DNA of 20,994 nucleotides from CAYRYU01 sp964428355 (GTDB taxonomy: Bacteria > Muiribacteriota > Ozemobacteria > Ozemobacterales > Ozemobacteraceae). The stretch is from assembly GCA_964428355.1 (NCBI GenBank), contig CAYRYU010000120.1:1-20994 (forward strand), written 5' to 3'. Shown in pieces: positions 6,771 through 15,013 of the stretch (position 1 is the first letter of the stretch; each line of letters begins with the position of its first letter). Made by a program: the position numbers and the translations under genes. The notes below the pieces were generated by a model. The model did not search any database and was not told where the DNA came from. It saw only the letters and a list, made by a program, of their open reading frames with translations.

Positions 6771-9540
6771 CTGGGGCGAACTTGGCGATGAAGATGTCCA
6801 CCCCGCCCAGCTTTCCACCTGGGACGAGGTTGCCGTCGGTCTCGCCCGCCAGAACGATGTTCCCGTCCTGGTCGAACGCGAGGGACTTTCCGAAATCCGC
6901 TCCGGGGGTTCCCAACTGGCGTGTCCAGAGGAAGCTTCCCGCAGGGTCGAGTTTGATCAGAATGACGTCCCAGCTTCCCTTGTTGGTGAATCCCGCCAGG
7001 GAACCGAGGGTGCACCCCGTTATGTAGGAGTTCCCCGCAGCATCGATGAGAACCGCGGCTCCCCGGTCATCCTGCGGTGTTCCCAAGAGGAAGTGCCAGA
7101 CCAGCTGACCATTGGAATCGAGCCGGAAAACATAGACGTCCGTTCCCCCATTGGGGTTTTTCCCGTTCTCGAGGGGAACGTCGGAGTATCCGGTGAAAAC
7201 GATCTGTCCGCCTGCATTCTGGTGACAGCCGGCAGGCCCGACGTTGTCGCTGGTGGTCTCCAGGGTGGAATCGAAGGTGAAGAGAAAGCCCTTCCCGGGA
7301 TCCACCTTTGCCAGCCTCTGGTGGTGATGGTTGAAAGGGGATCCGTCGAGTTTGTCCCCGGTCACGAGGATGTTGCCCTCGGCGGCGAAAATGCCGCAAT
7401 AGGGGCCCCAGCTATTGTCCTCCCATTGGAGGCTTCCGGCGCTTGCGGACAGTTTGGTGATCTTGAAGTTTTCCTTGCCACCTGCCACGTAGACGTCCCC
7501 GGCGGAATGGTGGGCTATCACGGGAGGGGCGGCGTCGTGGTAGTCCCCCTTCTGGAACACCCATGTCCACGTTCCCGGCGAGACCACGCGAGCGGCGAAC
7601 ATATCCCGCTCACCGGCATTGGAGAAGCCGGGGAAAGCCCCCCGCGTCTGGCCGGCAACATAGGCATTGCCGCTGGAATCCAAATCGAGGAAGCCCTGCT
7701 CCTCATCGAGATCGGTACCCACCATTCCTGACCAGAGCAGGTTCCCCTGGGGGTCCATTTTTCGCACGAAGACATCGCTTCCTCCCAGGTTGGGGTGACC
7801 ATCGATGGACCCGTAGGTTCCCCCGCCAAGAAAGATCTCTCCCGCGGGTGTCACCTTGATCGAACCCACGTGGTCGTCGTAGGGGGTGCCGACGATCAGG
7901 GTCCAGTCCTTCACGGTGAATCTGAATGAGAACGCTTCGGGGAGTGGGATTCCCGCGGAGTCCCGGATGGCCGTGGTCATCGTGGCGAGGTAGGAGGCTC
8001 CGCTTTCCAGAGCACTCTCTGGGACAAAGGTCGCGGACCGGCCGTTCGCATGGAACGATACCGACCTCCACTGGACGGGGGTTCCATCCGACCTGGCCAT
8101 CCCGAATGAGGCGGATCCAACCGTCGCGGGATCCAGGGAACGATTGAACTCGAGAGTGATGCTGGTAGTGTTCAGAGCGTTCGCGGATGCGTTCTGGGGA
8201 AGGGTTGAAACGACTCCGAACCGGGAAGCGAAGAACGGCCAGGTCGCCGAGGCGGTGATTCCCGCAAAGGAGTTCCCGGCGGAATCCCGGAGACAGGATG
8301 GGTCGAGGATGATGTAATACCCGTCGGGAAGGGCCGTGAACGGGCTGGAATGGCCGATGAAAAGAGCGTTCCCCTCCACCCGGATCCGGGAATCCGCTAC
8401 CGGGATAGCCTCGAACACCGAAGAGTCGCGGCGGTGGATGGTGATGTTCCCCGTTGCCCCCTTGAATACGTTCTCCGAAAAGAAGGCCGTGAGCTCAGCG
8501 GAGGGAAGGACTCCCTGGCCGCCGGAGGGGGGGACAAGGCTGACGATGGAGGGGGAAACGGTGTCCGAAGCCTGTGGCTGGGGCGCGGCCCGAAGTACCA
8601 GCGGGAACTGGGGAAGAGGCGCGGCGGGGCTGGTCCCTACAACCACCTCGACCGGAGTCGGGAACCGGTAGATGGTTGATACCGGGCACAGGTCGTATCT
8701 CCCCGTGGGAATGTGATGGAACGCGAAGCGACCTGTCTGGTCCGTCGTGGTGAGAAAGCGCAGGGAACCGGATGAGATCTGCATGAAGAGGTTCCCGTTG
8801 TCGGTTTCCCCTGCGGCAAGAACTGTTTTCGAAGCGATGCCCTCGTAAACCCCGGGACCCGAGGGTGCAAGATCGATGACGATCGCCGCCAGGTCGGTCG
8901 TGGTGCCGGCCCGGACGCTCACTCCGGCGATCGTGGTTAGAACCGCCCCGTGATCTGCGACGGAAACGGAGTAGGTCCCCACCGGGACTCCGATGAGGCG
9001 GAAGGCTCCCGAGGAATCGGCGAAGCCTGAAAAGGAAGTTCCCGGAACAAAAGCGACCGCACCGAGAGGATTCGCCCCCGCCTGGGGAACGATCCGGCCG
9101 GCGATCTCGCCCGTTGCGGTGAGGGTGAGACTGATCGTGACGGTGTTGGCCCGGATGACCGAGATGTCGTAGGAAACCGCGCTCTCGTAGGAACTCGCCT
9201 TGGCGATCGCGTTGTATACACCCTCAGCGACATCGGGGAAAACGAAGTTCCCCGATTCATCGGTAATTGCGGAATAATACGAACCGGAAATGTCAGCCAG
9301 AGGAGCGGGGGAAGCCGCAGCCACTATGGGAACCCTGTCTTTTGCGATGAGGAATACGGGGACGCTTCCCACTCCACCCTCACCACGAAGAGTTCCCGTG
9401 ACGATTCCTCCCGTGATGGTGCCGTTCTGCAGGTTTCCCGCAGGACTCCCGGAATCTCCGCCCCCTCCACCGCCGCATGCGCTCAGGATGAAGCCGGCGA
9501 TCACGATCAGGGAAAGGGAAACTGTCCTACTGAATTTCAT
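6754..9540 (-). CDS. Large surface lipoprotein with Ig-like domains and SBBP beta-propeller repeats
   Basis: The 928-residue precursor has a signal peptide ending in the lipobox LSAC (Cys21), followed by a glycine run, so it should be lipid-anchored. Residues about 40-320 contain carboxypeptidase-regulatory-like beta-sandwich repeats (SGNFVFPDVAEGVY, SGAFRLIGVPVGTY, TGRFAFHHIPTGRY). Two SbsA-type Big_5 Ig-like domains follow (VPPSGGQGVLPSAELTAFF; NALNTTSITLEFNRSLDP). The last 350 residues are SBBP-type repeats (GNAYVAGQT, GNSYITGCT, GNIVLAGET with LDPAGSFLWTRQLGT), likely a propeller. The ATG at 9540 has AAGGAG six bases upstream. It is probably transcribed alone. Ligand and role are unknown; adhesion or extracellular binding is a guess. 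Confidence 0.88.
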   Translation of the reverse strand: MKFSRTVSLSLIVIAGFILSACGGGGGGDSGSPAGNLQNGTITGGIVTGTLRGEGGVGSVPVFLIAKDRVPIVAAASPAPLADISGSYYSAITDESGNFVFPDVAEGVYNAIAKASSYESAVSYDISVIRANTVTISLTLTATGEIAGRIVPQAGANPLGAVAFVPGTSFSGFADSSGAFRLIGVPVGTYSVSVADHGAVLTTIAGVSVRAGTTTDLAAIVIDLAPSGPGVYEGIASKTVLAAGETDNGNLFMQISSGSLRFLTTTDQTGRFAFHHIPTGRYDLCPVSTIYRFPTPVEVVVGTSPAAPLPQFPLVLRAAPQPQASDTVSPSIVSLVPPSGGQGVLPSAELTAFFSENVFKGATGNITIHRRDSSVFEAIPVADSRIRVEGNALFIGHSSPFTALPDGYYIILDPSCLRDSAGNSFAGITASATWPFFASRFGVVSTLPQNASANALNTTSITLEFNRSLDPATVGSASFGMARSDGTPVQWRSVSFHANGRSATFVPESALESGASYLATMTTAIRDSAGIPLPEAFSFRFTVKDWTLIVGTPYDDHVGSIKVTPAGEIFLGGGTYGSIDGHPNLGGSDVFVRKMDPQGNLLWSGMVGTDLDEEQGFLDLDSSGNAYVAGQTRGAFPGFSNAGERDMFAARVVSPGTWTWVFQKGDYHDAAPPVIAHHSAGDVYVAGGKENFKITKLSASAGSLQWEDNSWGPYCGIFAAEGNILVTGDKLDGSPFNHHHQRLAKVDPGKGFLFTFDSTLETTSDNVGPAGCHQNAGGQIVFTGYSDVPLENGKNPNGGTDVYVFRLDSNGQLVWHFLLGTPQDDRGAAVLIDAAGNSYITGCTLGSLAGFTNKGSWDVILIKLDPAGSFLWTRQLGTPGADFGKSLAFDQDGNIVLAGETDGNLVPGGKLGGVDIFIAKFAPDGTRL

Positions 9541-9866
9541 GAAAAACTCCTTCGCGTCCCATGGTTACAGAGGGATTGGTTGTGGAAAGCGAGTTCCTTC
9601 CGGATCCCCTCGGGATACGGCGGAAGACTGCCCCAAAACCACGAAAACCTCTCGAATTGAAACGACGCATTTTTGCCCCTTCTTTTTCCGGGGGCAGCCA
9701 GTTCAAATGGCTGGAACCGTTTCCGGGAAATCCTCTGAACACTATGGGAGAATTTTGTACGACTCTAGAACGATTTTTTAAACCAAAAGCCATTTCCCAG
9801 TCAAGGGGTTCCCGCAAATGTGGAGAAGGCATGAGAACTGGTACCAGATCGCGAAGGAGAGGAAGA
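9541..9866. other. Divergent intergenic region with paired hairpins
   Basis: These 326 bases separate the minus-strand lipoprotein gene and the plus-strand gene at 9867. I see no gene. The Shine-Dalgarno of the large lipoprotein lies at its left end. Two abutting hairpins lie at 9675-9713. An AT-richer stretch at about 9745-9790 could hold promoters for either side, but no -35/-10 pair is convincing. Confidence 0.6.
9675..9713 (-). promoter_or_regulatory. Two abutting stem-loops in the leader of the large lipoprotein gene
   Basis: GCCCC/GGGGC (9675-9679 with 9691-9695, loop of 11) directly adjoins CAGCCA/TGGCTG (9695-9700 with 9708-9713, loop of 7). They lie about 140 bases upstream of the lipoprotein start. 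No T-run follows on the plus strand; on the minus strand AAAAATG follows. They may form a structured leader. I recognise no riboswitch class. Confidence 0.3.
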
Positions 9867-10363
9867 GTGAAGGCCCGTCCGGTTGTTTTGTCGGTCCTGG
9901 GAGTCGTTGCCGGCTTTTTGTCTGGGGATGCGGGTCTTCGGATATCGCTTCAACCGGCATCGGATCATCTTTGGAGGAGGACCCTGCCACCGGGTACGCC
10001 CAGGTCGCCTTCTCCGGGTTCCCGGCCTGGCCACTGATGGGGGAGATCCAGATCGACGGGGGCGCAATCGGCGGTTATTCCGATTTTCAGGGGGGCGCAA
10101 TACTCGAATCAGGAAAGAACGTGATCGAGGCTGCCCCGTCAGGAACGTGCTTGATGCCCGACCTGAGGGGGGGGCTGCTGTTGGGGGCCGCCCTCGTTCC
10201 GGAAGTCCTCGTTCCGGAGCTTTTTTGCCCGGGCGTCACCGAACGGCTCTTCCCGAACGCTTCCGCGCAGATCCAGGTGAATGGAATGCCCCTGGGACCC
10301 GAGGTCATTCCTCCGGCTCCGGGGAAGGTTGCCTTTCTGAAGGCGAATCCGCTCCGACGTTGA
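9867..10363 (+). CDS. Small exported lipoprotein-like gene with an apparent one-base frameshift
   Basis: GTG at 9867, with AAGGAG seven bases upstream, starts a signal-like peptide (MKARPVVLSVLGVVAGFL). This frame soon degenerates, while the +1-shifted frame continues from about 9920 as GCGSSDIASTGIG and stays open with normal high-GC3 codons to the TGA at 10361. The span is 497 bases, one short of a whole number of codons. One extra base in the T5 run (about 9914) or G4 run (about 9923) would join a signal peptide to a cysteine followed by a Gly/Ser stretch, as in lipoproteins. The body (FSGFPAWPLMGEIQI, GGAIGGYSDFQGG, ASAQIQVNGMPLGPE) suggests a beta-rich domain; I recognise no family. Its 3' end overlaps the 3' end of uvrC by 59 bases, converging. 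An uninterrupted ORF from 9818 exists but has an implausible N-terminus. Confidence 0.5.
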
Positions 10364-12158
10364 GGTAGGCCAGGATCAGCTGCGCGGACTTCAGCGGGAT
10401 CGAGGCCTGGCGGGCCATCTCCTCGGGGGTGAAAAGGGCCGCTTTCTTCAACGATCCGAAGGTCGCGAAGACCTTCTGGATCGTCTTTCCCCCGATTCCG
10501 GGAAGGTTCAGCAGGGCGGACCGCACCGTCCGGCGGGAGTGGATCTTCCTCTCGAAAGTGTTCGCGAACCGGTGGGCCTCGTTCCGAAGCTTCGCCAGGA
10601 GTCGCATCGCGGGGCAGGTCAGAGGCATCCTGACCGGCTCTCCGTCGGGTGGGACGAGGAGCTCCTCACGCTTCGCCAAGCCCCAGACCGGGCGGTCAAC
10701 CCCGAGTTCCTTCATTTTTTCGCGGGCGGCGCGGGCTTGCGTTATTCCGCCGTCTACCACGAAAAGATCGCAAAGCGGTCCGTGGTCCTTCAAGATTCGC
10801 GTGAAACGCCTTTCGGTGACCTCGCCGATCGAAGCGGGGTCGTCCCCACCCCGGGCGGTCTTGATGTGGAAAAGCCGGTACTCGCCGCGGCGGGGTTCGC
10901 CGTTGATCGCAACGACAAGCGATGCCACCGGATCGGTTCCCTGGGTGTGCGAGATATCGACGCACTCGACCCGGAAAGGCGTCCGCGGCAGGGAAAGACG
11001 GCGTTCCAGGTCGAGGACGCCTTCGGCCACGCGTTCCCCTTCGGTGGACTTGAGGTTCTTCAAAACCTCGACGGCGTTCTCGTCGGCCATCTTCATCAGC
11101 CGCCGGAAACTTCCCGCCCGCGGAACCCCGATCCGGGGCTTCCGGCCCGAAAGCCTGAAGAGGAACTCCTTCAGCGAACCCAACGGGAAAGGCTTGACCG
11201 AGGTCAGAATCCGGCCTGGAACCAGGTTCCCGTCGTAGAATCTCGTCATCACCGATCCCAAAAGGCCCGCGACCGAGGCGCGCGGTTCGCGTTCGATGTC
11301 GATCGACCGATGTCCGAGGAGTTTCCCCGCCCTCACGAAGAATACCGAAACCACGAGACGGTCGACGGTTTCGGCGAGACCCCAGATATCCGAATCGATG
11401 GGTTTCACGAACTCCACCTTCTGGCGCGAGAAGAAGTTCTCGAAAGCCGTGATCGTGTCCCTCACTTCGGCGGCCTCCTCGAACCGGAACTGGCGCCCGA
11501 GTTCTTCCATCTCGTGTTTCAATTCATCGATCTGCAAAGCTTCCTTCCCGGAAAGAACATGCAAAACGTTTTCGACGAGGGCGCGGTAATCGGCTTCGGT
11601 GACCTGCCCGAGACAGGCTCCATGACAAGCTTTCAGGTGATACTCGAGGCAGGGCTTTGGGTTTTTCCTTCCCGGATCGATTTTCGTCTTTCCGCGGCAG
11701 AGCCTGAACTTGCGGTTGAACAGCTCGATGATCCTCTTCAGCCCGTATTCGTCGGGAAACGGGCCGAAGTAGAGGTTCCCATCCTTGAACGAGACCTTCC
11801 GCACCTTCAGTAGGCGGGGAAACGGCTCGCTCATGGCCACGCAAAGGTAGGGATGGGTCTTGCTGTCCTTCAGCATCACGTTGTAGCGGGGCTTGTGCTT
11901 CTTGATCAGGTTGTTCTCGAGGATGAGTGCCTCTATCTCCGTCCCGGTGACGATGAAGGAGATGTCATCGATCGAAGCGACAAGCATCCGGGTCTTGGAG
12001 TCGGTGTGCTTCCCCGAGAAATACGATCTCACCCGGTTCTTCAGCTTCCGGGATTTCCCAACGTAGATGATCTCCCCGCCCGAATTTCGCATGAAGTAGA
12101 CCCCGGGCTTGAGAGGGATCCCCTCCAGGAGTTTTTGGAGACGGTCGGAAGGTATCAT
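10305..12158 (-). CDS. uvrC: Excinuclease ABC subunit C
   Basis: The 617-residue protein makes the two incisions in nucleotide excision repair with UvrA and UvrB. The GIY-YIG domain is at 18-95 (PGVYFM, IIYVGKS). Four cysteines fit the iron-sulphur site (Cys154, 170, 178, 182). The UvrB-binding UVR motif is near 211-240. The RNase H-like endonuclease has Asp401 (VDISHTQG), Asp469 (FVVDGG) and His529 (NEAHRF). Helix-hairpin-helix repeats lie at 550-600 (NLPGIGGKTI). The frame is open to 12371, but the family N-terminus starts at ATG 12158, with AGGTGA just before it, seven bases after the MFS stop. It ends the operon from 14918. The last 16 residues are an unconserved acidic/proline tail that overlaps the plus-strand gene. 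Confidence 0.96.
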   Translation of the reverse strand: MIPSDRLQKLLEGIPLKPGVYFMRNSGGEIIYVGKSRKLKNRVRSYFSGKHTDSKTRMLVASIDDISFIVTGTEIEALILENNLIKKHKPRYNVMLKDSKTHPYLCVAMSEPFPRLLKVRKVSFKDGNLYFGPFPDEYGLKRIIELFNRKFRLCRGKTKIDPGRKNPKPCLEYHLKACHGACLGQVTEADYRALVENVLHVLSGKEALQIDELKHEMEELGRQFRFEEAAEVRDTITAFENFFSRQKVEFVKPIDSDIWGLAETVDRLVVSVFFVRAGKLLGHRSIDIEREPRASVAGLLGSVMTRFYDGNLVPGRILTSVKPFPLGSLKEFLFRLSGRKPRIGVPRAGSFRRLMKMADENAVEVLKNLKSTEGERVAEGVLDLERRLSLPRTPFRVECVDISHTQGTDPVASLVVAINGEPRRGEYRLFHIKTARGGDDPASIGEVTERRFTRILKDHGPLCDLFVVDGGITQARAAREKMKELGVDRPVWGLAKREELLVPPDGEPVRMPLTCPAMRLLAKLRNEAHRFANTFERKIHSRRTVRSALLNLPGIGGKTIQKVFATFGSLKKAALFTPEEMARQASIPLKSAQLILAYLNVGADSPSERQPSPEPEE

Positions 12159-12165
12159 GCGAAAG

Positions 12166-13362
12166 TCACCTTTCCGAATCCCGCCACGAATCCCTGATGA
12201 ACAGTCCGAGGCCGATCCCGAAAAGGGTGCAGAAACCCCCGAGCAGCAGGAAGACCTTGGTTCCGAGCGCGGGAAGGGCAAGATTCGTCGCCATCTCCGC
12301 GATGGTCCCCCGGAACCCGAGAAGGAAGGCATACGCGGTGGAATAGGCCGAGATTTCGGCCTCGGGGGCATACGAAATGACCAGAAGCATCCAGCTCATG
12401 TCGAAACCGGCGTACATCAGCCCATTGAGGGCGAACGGGACGCTGAGGTATCCCGTCCCCGGGGCGCACAGGAAAAGCCACGGGTTAAGGCTTCCCGCGC
12501 ACATTCCCAGCAGCAGCCCCTTCTGGGCTCCGTTGCGGGCGATGTACCCTCCGATGAACATGTAACTCAGCAACTGGACGATGTAGGTCAACCCGTTGAG
12601 ATAGCCCAGAGCCTCGTTCGAGATGTTGTAGCTCTCCACGAGAACGGTGGGAAGAACCCCGACCACCAGCAGGTTTCCAAAACCGAACAGCGAAACGACC
12701 GAAGCCATCCAGAAGAACCCCTCCGATTTTTCGAAGCATCGCATGAAATCGCGGGGGCCGAACTGCTTCGCCACATATGCCGGGGAGTTCGCGCGGTCGA
12801 AAACCCGAAGGAAATTCGCCGATGAGACCGCCCCCGAAATGCCCGACAGGAGAAAACACAGGAAAAGATTGCCCCGGTCGATCAAAAGCCCGCCAAGAGC
12901 GGCGGATATGACATACCCGATCGAAAGGTGCACCCGGACGAAGCCCATGGCCCGGCTTCTCCCGGCATCGGAGTAGAGATCCTTCAAAACCCTGGTGTAG
13001 GGCGAAACACCCAACCCCTCGATGAATTGTGCCAGGACATAGATCGCCAGAATCTGTCGGGTGTCCCCCGCAAGGCCGATCAACAGAACGGAAAGACGTG
13101 AGAAGAAGGTGGGGATGGCAACGATGTCCAATGCCTTGTACCCAGACAGGAACCTCGCCATCGGCACCGCAAGCAACAGAGGAATGAAGGGTGCCGCGAG
13201 GGAGATTCCCATCTCCATCGGCCCCGCATTCATCCGCTTCAGCAGAACGGGGATGAAGGGCAGCATGAACCCCTGGAAATAACCGTAATAGGTCGCCGAA
13301 ATCCCGTCGAGGATGTAGTTCCGGCGATCCACCGCGGGAACGCGGTTCGCGAATGGAAACAT
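12166..13362 (-). CDS. Major facilitator superfamily transporter
   Basis: The 398-residue protein is a polytopic inner-membrane protein of about 11-12 hydrophobic segments, the usual MFS length. The loop between segments 2 and 3 has MARFLSGYKALDIVA, and between 4 and 5 there is YTRVLKDLYSDAGRSRAMGFVRV, typical of the MFS charged loop. Gly-rich helices such as LSIGYVISAALGGLLIDRG follow. A cytoplasmic loop (RVFDRANSPAYVAKQFGPRDF) divides the two halves. Substrate cannot be told; no drug or sugar signature is clear. The gene starts nine bases after the proline-rich gene and ends seven bases before uvrC, so it is part of that operon. Confidence 0.88.
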   Translation of the reverse strand: MFPFANRVPAVDRRNYILDGISATYYGYFQGFMLPFIPVLLKRMNAGPMEMGISLAAPFIPLLLAVPMARFLSGYKALDIVAIPTFFSRLSVLLIGLAGDTRQILAIYVLAQFIEGLGVSPYTRVLKDLYSDAGRSRAMGFVRVHLSIGYVISAALGGLLIDRGNLFLCFLLSGISGAVSSANFLRVFDRANSPAYVAKQFGPRDFMRCFEKSEGFFWMASVVSLFGFGNLLVVGVLPTVLVESYNISNEALGYLNGLTYIVQLLSYMFIGGYIARNGAQKGLLLGMCAGSLNPWLFLCAPGTGYLSVPFALNGLMYAGFDMSWMLLVISYAPEAEISAYSTAYAFLLGFRGTIAEMATNLALPALGTKVFLLLGGFCTLFGIGLGLFIRDSWRDSER

Positions 13363-13371
13363 CGCGGCCTT

Positions 13372-14418
13372 TCAGCGCCGCCTGCGCCAGCGCTCCCACG
13401 GGAAAAGCTTGGCGGTCGGTGTCGCGAGAACGGGCGCAGAGGCGATGCGGGAGGCCGAAGCGTTGTCCAGGATCTGGATCTTGTTGCAGGCGAAGAACTT
13501 CAATCCCTCTCCGAATGGAGATTCGATCCACTGGCCCGTCAGTTTGACCTTGGCGTCGAGAACGCCCTCCTGCTTGATTTCGGTCAGGAACTGGAGGTTC
13601 GAGGAAAGAGGAAACCTTTTTCCCTCCTCCGTTTGCAGGCAGTATCGGCGGTAGAACCGGCGTCTCTTAACGGGATGCTCCTCGATAAGGATGCGGCCTT
13701 CGACCGTTTCCGGTTTCTTCTCGTCTCCCGCAGCCTGGGGACCCGGCTTGATCTTGGCCCCGACGATGAGAACACCTTCCAGGGCGGGAAAGAATTTCTT
13801 CATTTTCGGATCGGGCTTCGGTTTCTGGGAAAGCCCGGCTTGGGATGTCCCGGAACCCGGAGAGGCGGAGAAAGTTCCCGGCTCTGAAAACTCCAGGGCA
13901 CCGGAACCGATCTCCTCGGGCGGGATTTCCGGTGGAACGATGTCGGGGTTGAAGGTCAACGACCCAAGAGAATCCGGATAGGTCGAAACTTCCGGCCCTT
14001 CCAGGTCGATCGGCCCTATCGCTTCGATCGCCCCAATCGAAGCGATAGGCGCGATCGGGGAAACCGGATAGGAGAACTCAGGATCCTCCACCGGGGGGAA
14101 AGTGGCGACCGGCTGCGGCAAGGCCTCGCCAGGCGCGGGAATCGTCTCGGGAGGTTGGGAAGTGATTTCCAGCGTTGGGGAGGCTGGCTCCGGGGGTTGG
14201 GCGGAAGGCTCAACAGCCTGAGTGAGATTGGTTTCGGATGCCGCAGGAACCTGTATGGTTTTCGGAATCGGCCCGGCGGGGACCGGTTCGATCTGGTTTG
14301 GGAGAGTCCCCACGTCGCCAGGAGTGGAAGCTGTCGGCTGGGAAAAGGAAGTAAGGGCTCCGATAAGGACGACCAGCATAAGAAAAACCAGTGTAAACAG
14401 GGGAACAGGGCGGTTCAT
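13372..14418 (-). CDS. Exported proline-rich protein with a C-terminal OB-like domain
   Basis: The 348-residue protein starts with a hydrophobic segment (about 6-26, LFTLVFLMLVVLIGALTSF), a signal peptide or membrane anchor. Residues 30-215 are low complexity, rich in Pro, Glu, Ala and Ile, with a short repeat PIAPIASIGAIEAIGPI. The last 130 residues look folded: FPALEGVLIVGAKIKPG, ETVEGRILIEEHPVKRRR, LTGQWIESPFGEGLKFF and NKIQILD, a beta-rich pattern like an OB fold or small sandwich. I recognise no named family. Its start overlaps the secretin-N gene by ATGA, with GAGGAG upstream, so the pair are probably made together; a linker that spans the periplasm and contacts the secretin-N protein would fit. 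Confidence 0.7.
   Translation of the reverse strand: MNRPVPLFTLVFLMLVVLIGALTSFSQPTASTPGDVGTLPNQIEPVPAGPIPKTIQVPAASETNLTQAVEPSAQPPEPASPTLEITSQPPETIPAPGEALPQPVATFPPVEDPEFSYPVSPIAPIASIGAIEAIGPIDLEGPEVSTYPDSLGSLTFNPDIVPPEIPPEEIGSGALEFSEPGTFSASPGSGTSQAGLSQKPKPDPKMKKFFPALEGVLIVGAKIKPGPQAAGDEKKPETVEGRILIEEHPVKRRRFYRRYCLQTEEGKRFPLSSNLQFLTEIKQEGVLDAKVKLTGQWIESPFGEGLKFFACNKIQILDNASASRIASAPVLATPTAKLFPWERWRRRR
14007..14057. repeat. Large inverted repeat inside the proline-rich gene
   Basis: CCTATCGCTTCGAT (14015-14028) and ATCGAAGCGATAGG (14036-14049) are a perfect 14-bp inverted repeat with a 7-base loop. CGATCG on both sides (14007-14012 and 14052-14057) extends the stem across a 2-by-2 internal loop. 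It encodes the Ile/Ala/Gly-rich repeat of the host gene. Confidence 0.8.
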
Positions 14419-14918
14419 AGCTCCTCGTAGGCGACGATGAGGCGGTTGGTCCGCTTGTCGTGGGTGACTTTGGCTTTCTTGTCGAGTTTGAGGTTCTGGA
14501 TTATCTTCTCGACTTCCTCAGCGGTGGCGTTCTGAAGATTGATGACTTCGATCCGGACCTTCGACCCGGGCGGGGTCTCGGTCATGATCATTAGAATGTT
14601 CCCGTGGTCCTCGACCTCGAAGGCGTTCGTCCGTGCGATGAAGAGAATGAGCTCGAGAGGATCCATGTCCTTGATCCGGCAGGTGATCGTGCCCCGGATC
14701 TTCGGCGAAAGAAGGATATTGATCTTTGCCTTGGCGGCGAGATCGAGGAACACCTTACGGACATCGGCGTCGCGAACGTCGAGATCAACCGGATCCCCGT
14801 TCGAGTTGACCGCGAAAACGTGAAGGGGGGCGACAAGAAGCCCCAGGAGCAGGCAGACAATCACCCACCGCGAGGGAGTTCCAAAAAACTTCCGGACCAT
14901 CCTGGCCCTCCTTTCCAT
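14415..14918 (-). CDS. Standalone secretin N-terminal (N0/STN plus N1) domain protein
   Basis: This 167-residue protein has a signal peptide (to about residue 36, ending HVFA) and two secretin-type domains. The first, from VDLDVRDADVRKVFLDLAAKA through LSPKIRGTITCRIKDMDPLE to NILMIM, is the STN/N0 fold of PilQ/GspD. The second, VRIEVINLQNATAEEVEKII then HDKRTNRLIVAYEE, is the start of an N1 domain. The protein then stops at TGA, and the next gene is not a secretin, so the beta-barrel pore domain is missing. Two starts are possible: ATG 14918 (GAGGAG upstream) or ATG 14900 (AAGGAGG, better spaced). It heads an operon with the proline-rich, MFS and uvrC genes. It may be an adaptor that binds a secretin or a TonB-like partner. 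Confidence 0.8.
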   Translation of the reverse strand: MERRARMVRKFFGTPSRWVIVCLLLGLLVAPLHVFAVNSNGDPVDLDVRDADVRKVFLDLAAKAKINILLSPKIRGTITCRIKDMDPLELILFIARTNAFEVEDHGNILMIMTETPPGSKVRIEVINLQNATAEEVEKIIQNLKLDKKAKVTHDKRTNRLIVAYEEL

Positions 14919-14985
14919 TCCAGCTCCTCAGGCACCCCCGCACCAGTTGCACGGTAACGGGAAACTCCGTGCCCCATTTTTGCGG

Positions 14986-15009
14986 AAAAAAAAAGCCAGT
15001 CAGGTTGGC
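14986..15009 (-). terminator. Possible rho-independent terminator
   Basis: On the minus strand a short stem (GCCA/TGGC, loop of 7) is followed directly by nine Ts (14994-14986). The stem is weak but the T-run is strong. It lies just after the stop of the small minus-strand ORF at 15014. Confidence 0.5.
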
Positions 15010-15013
15010 AGAA

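Noticed and set aside
12159..12371. Upstream extension of uvrC
   Set aside because: Pro/Arg/Ser-rich translation antisense-frame to MFS; the family N-terminus and Shine-Dalgarno fix the start at 12158.
12485..13531. Minus-strand open frame overlapping the MFS gene
   Set aside because: Arg/Gly-rich shadow in a different frame; the MFS frame has clear membrane segments.
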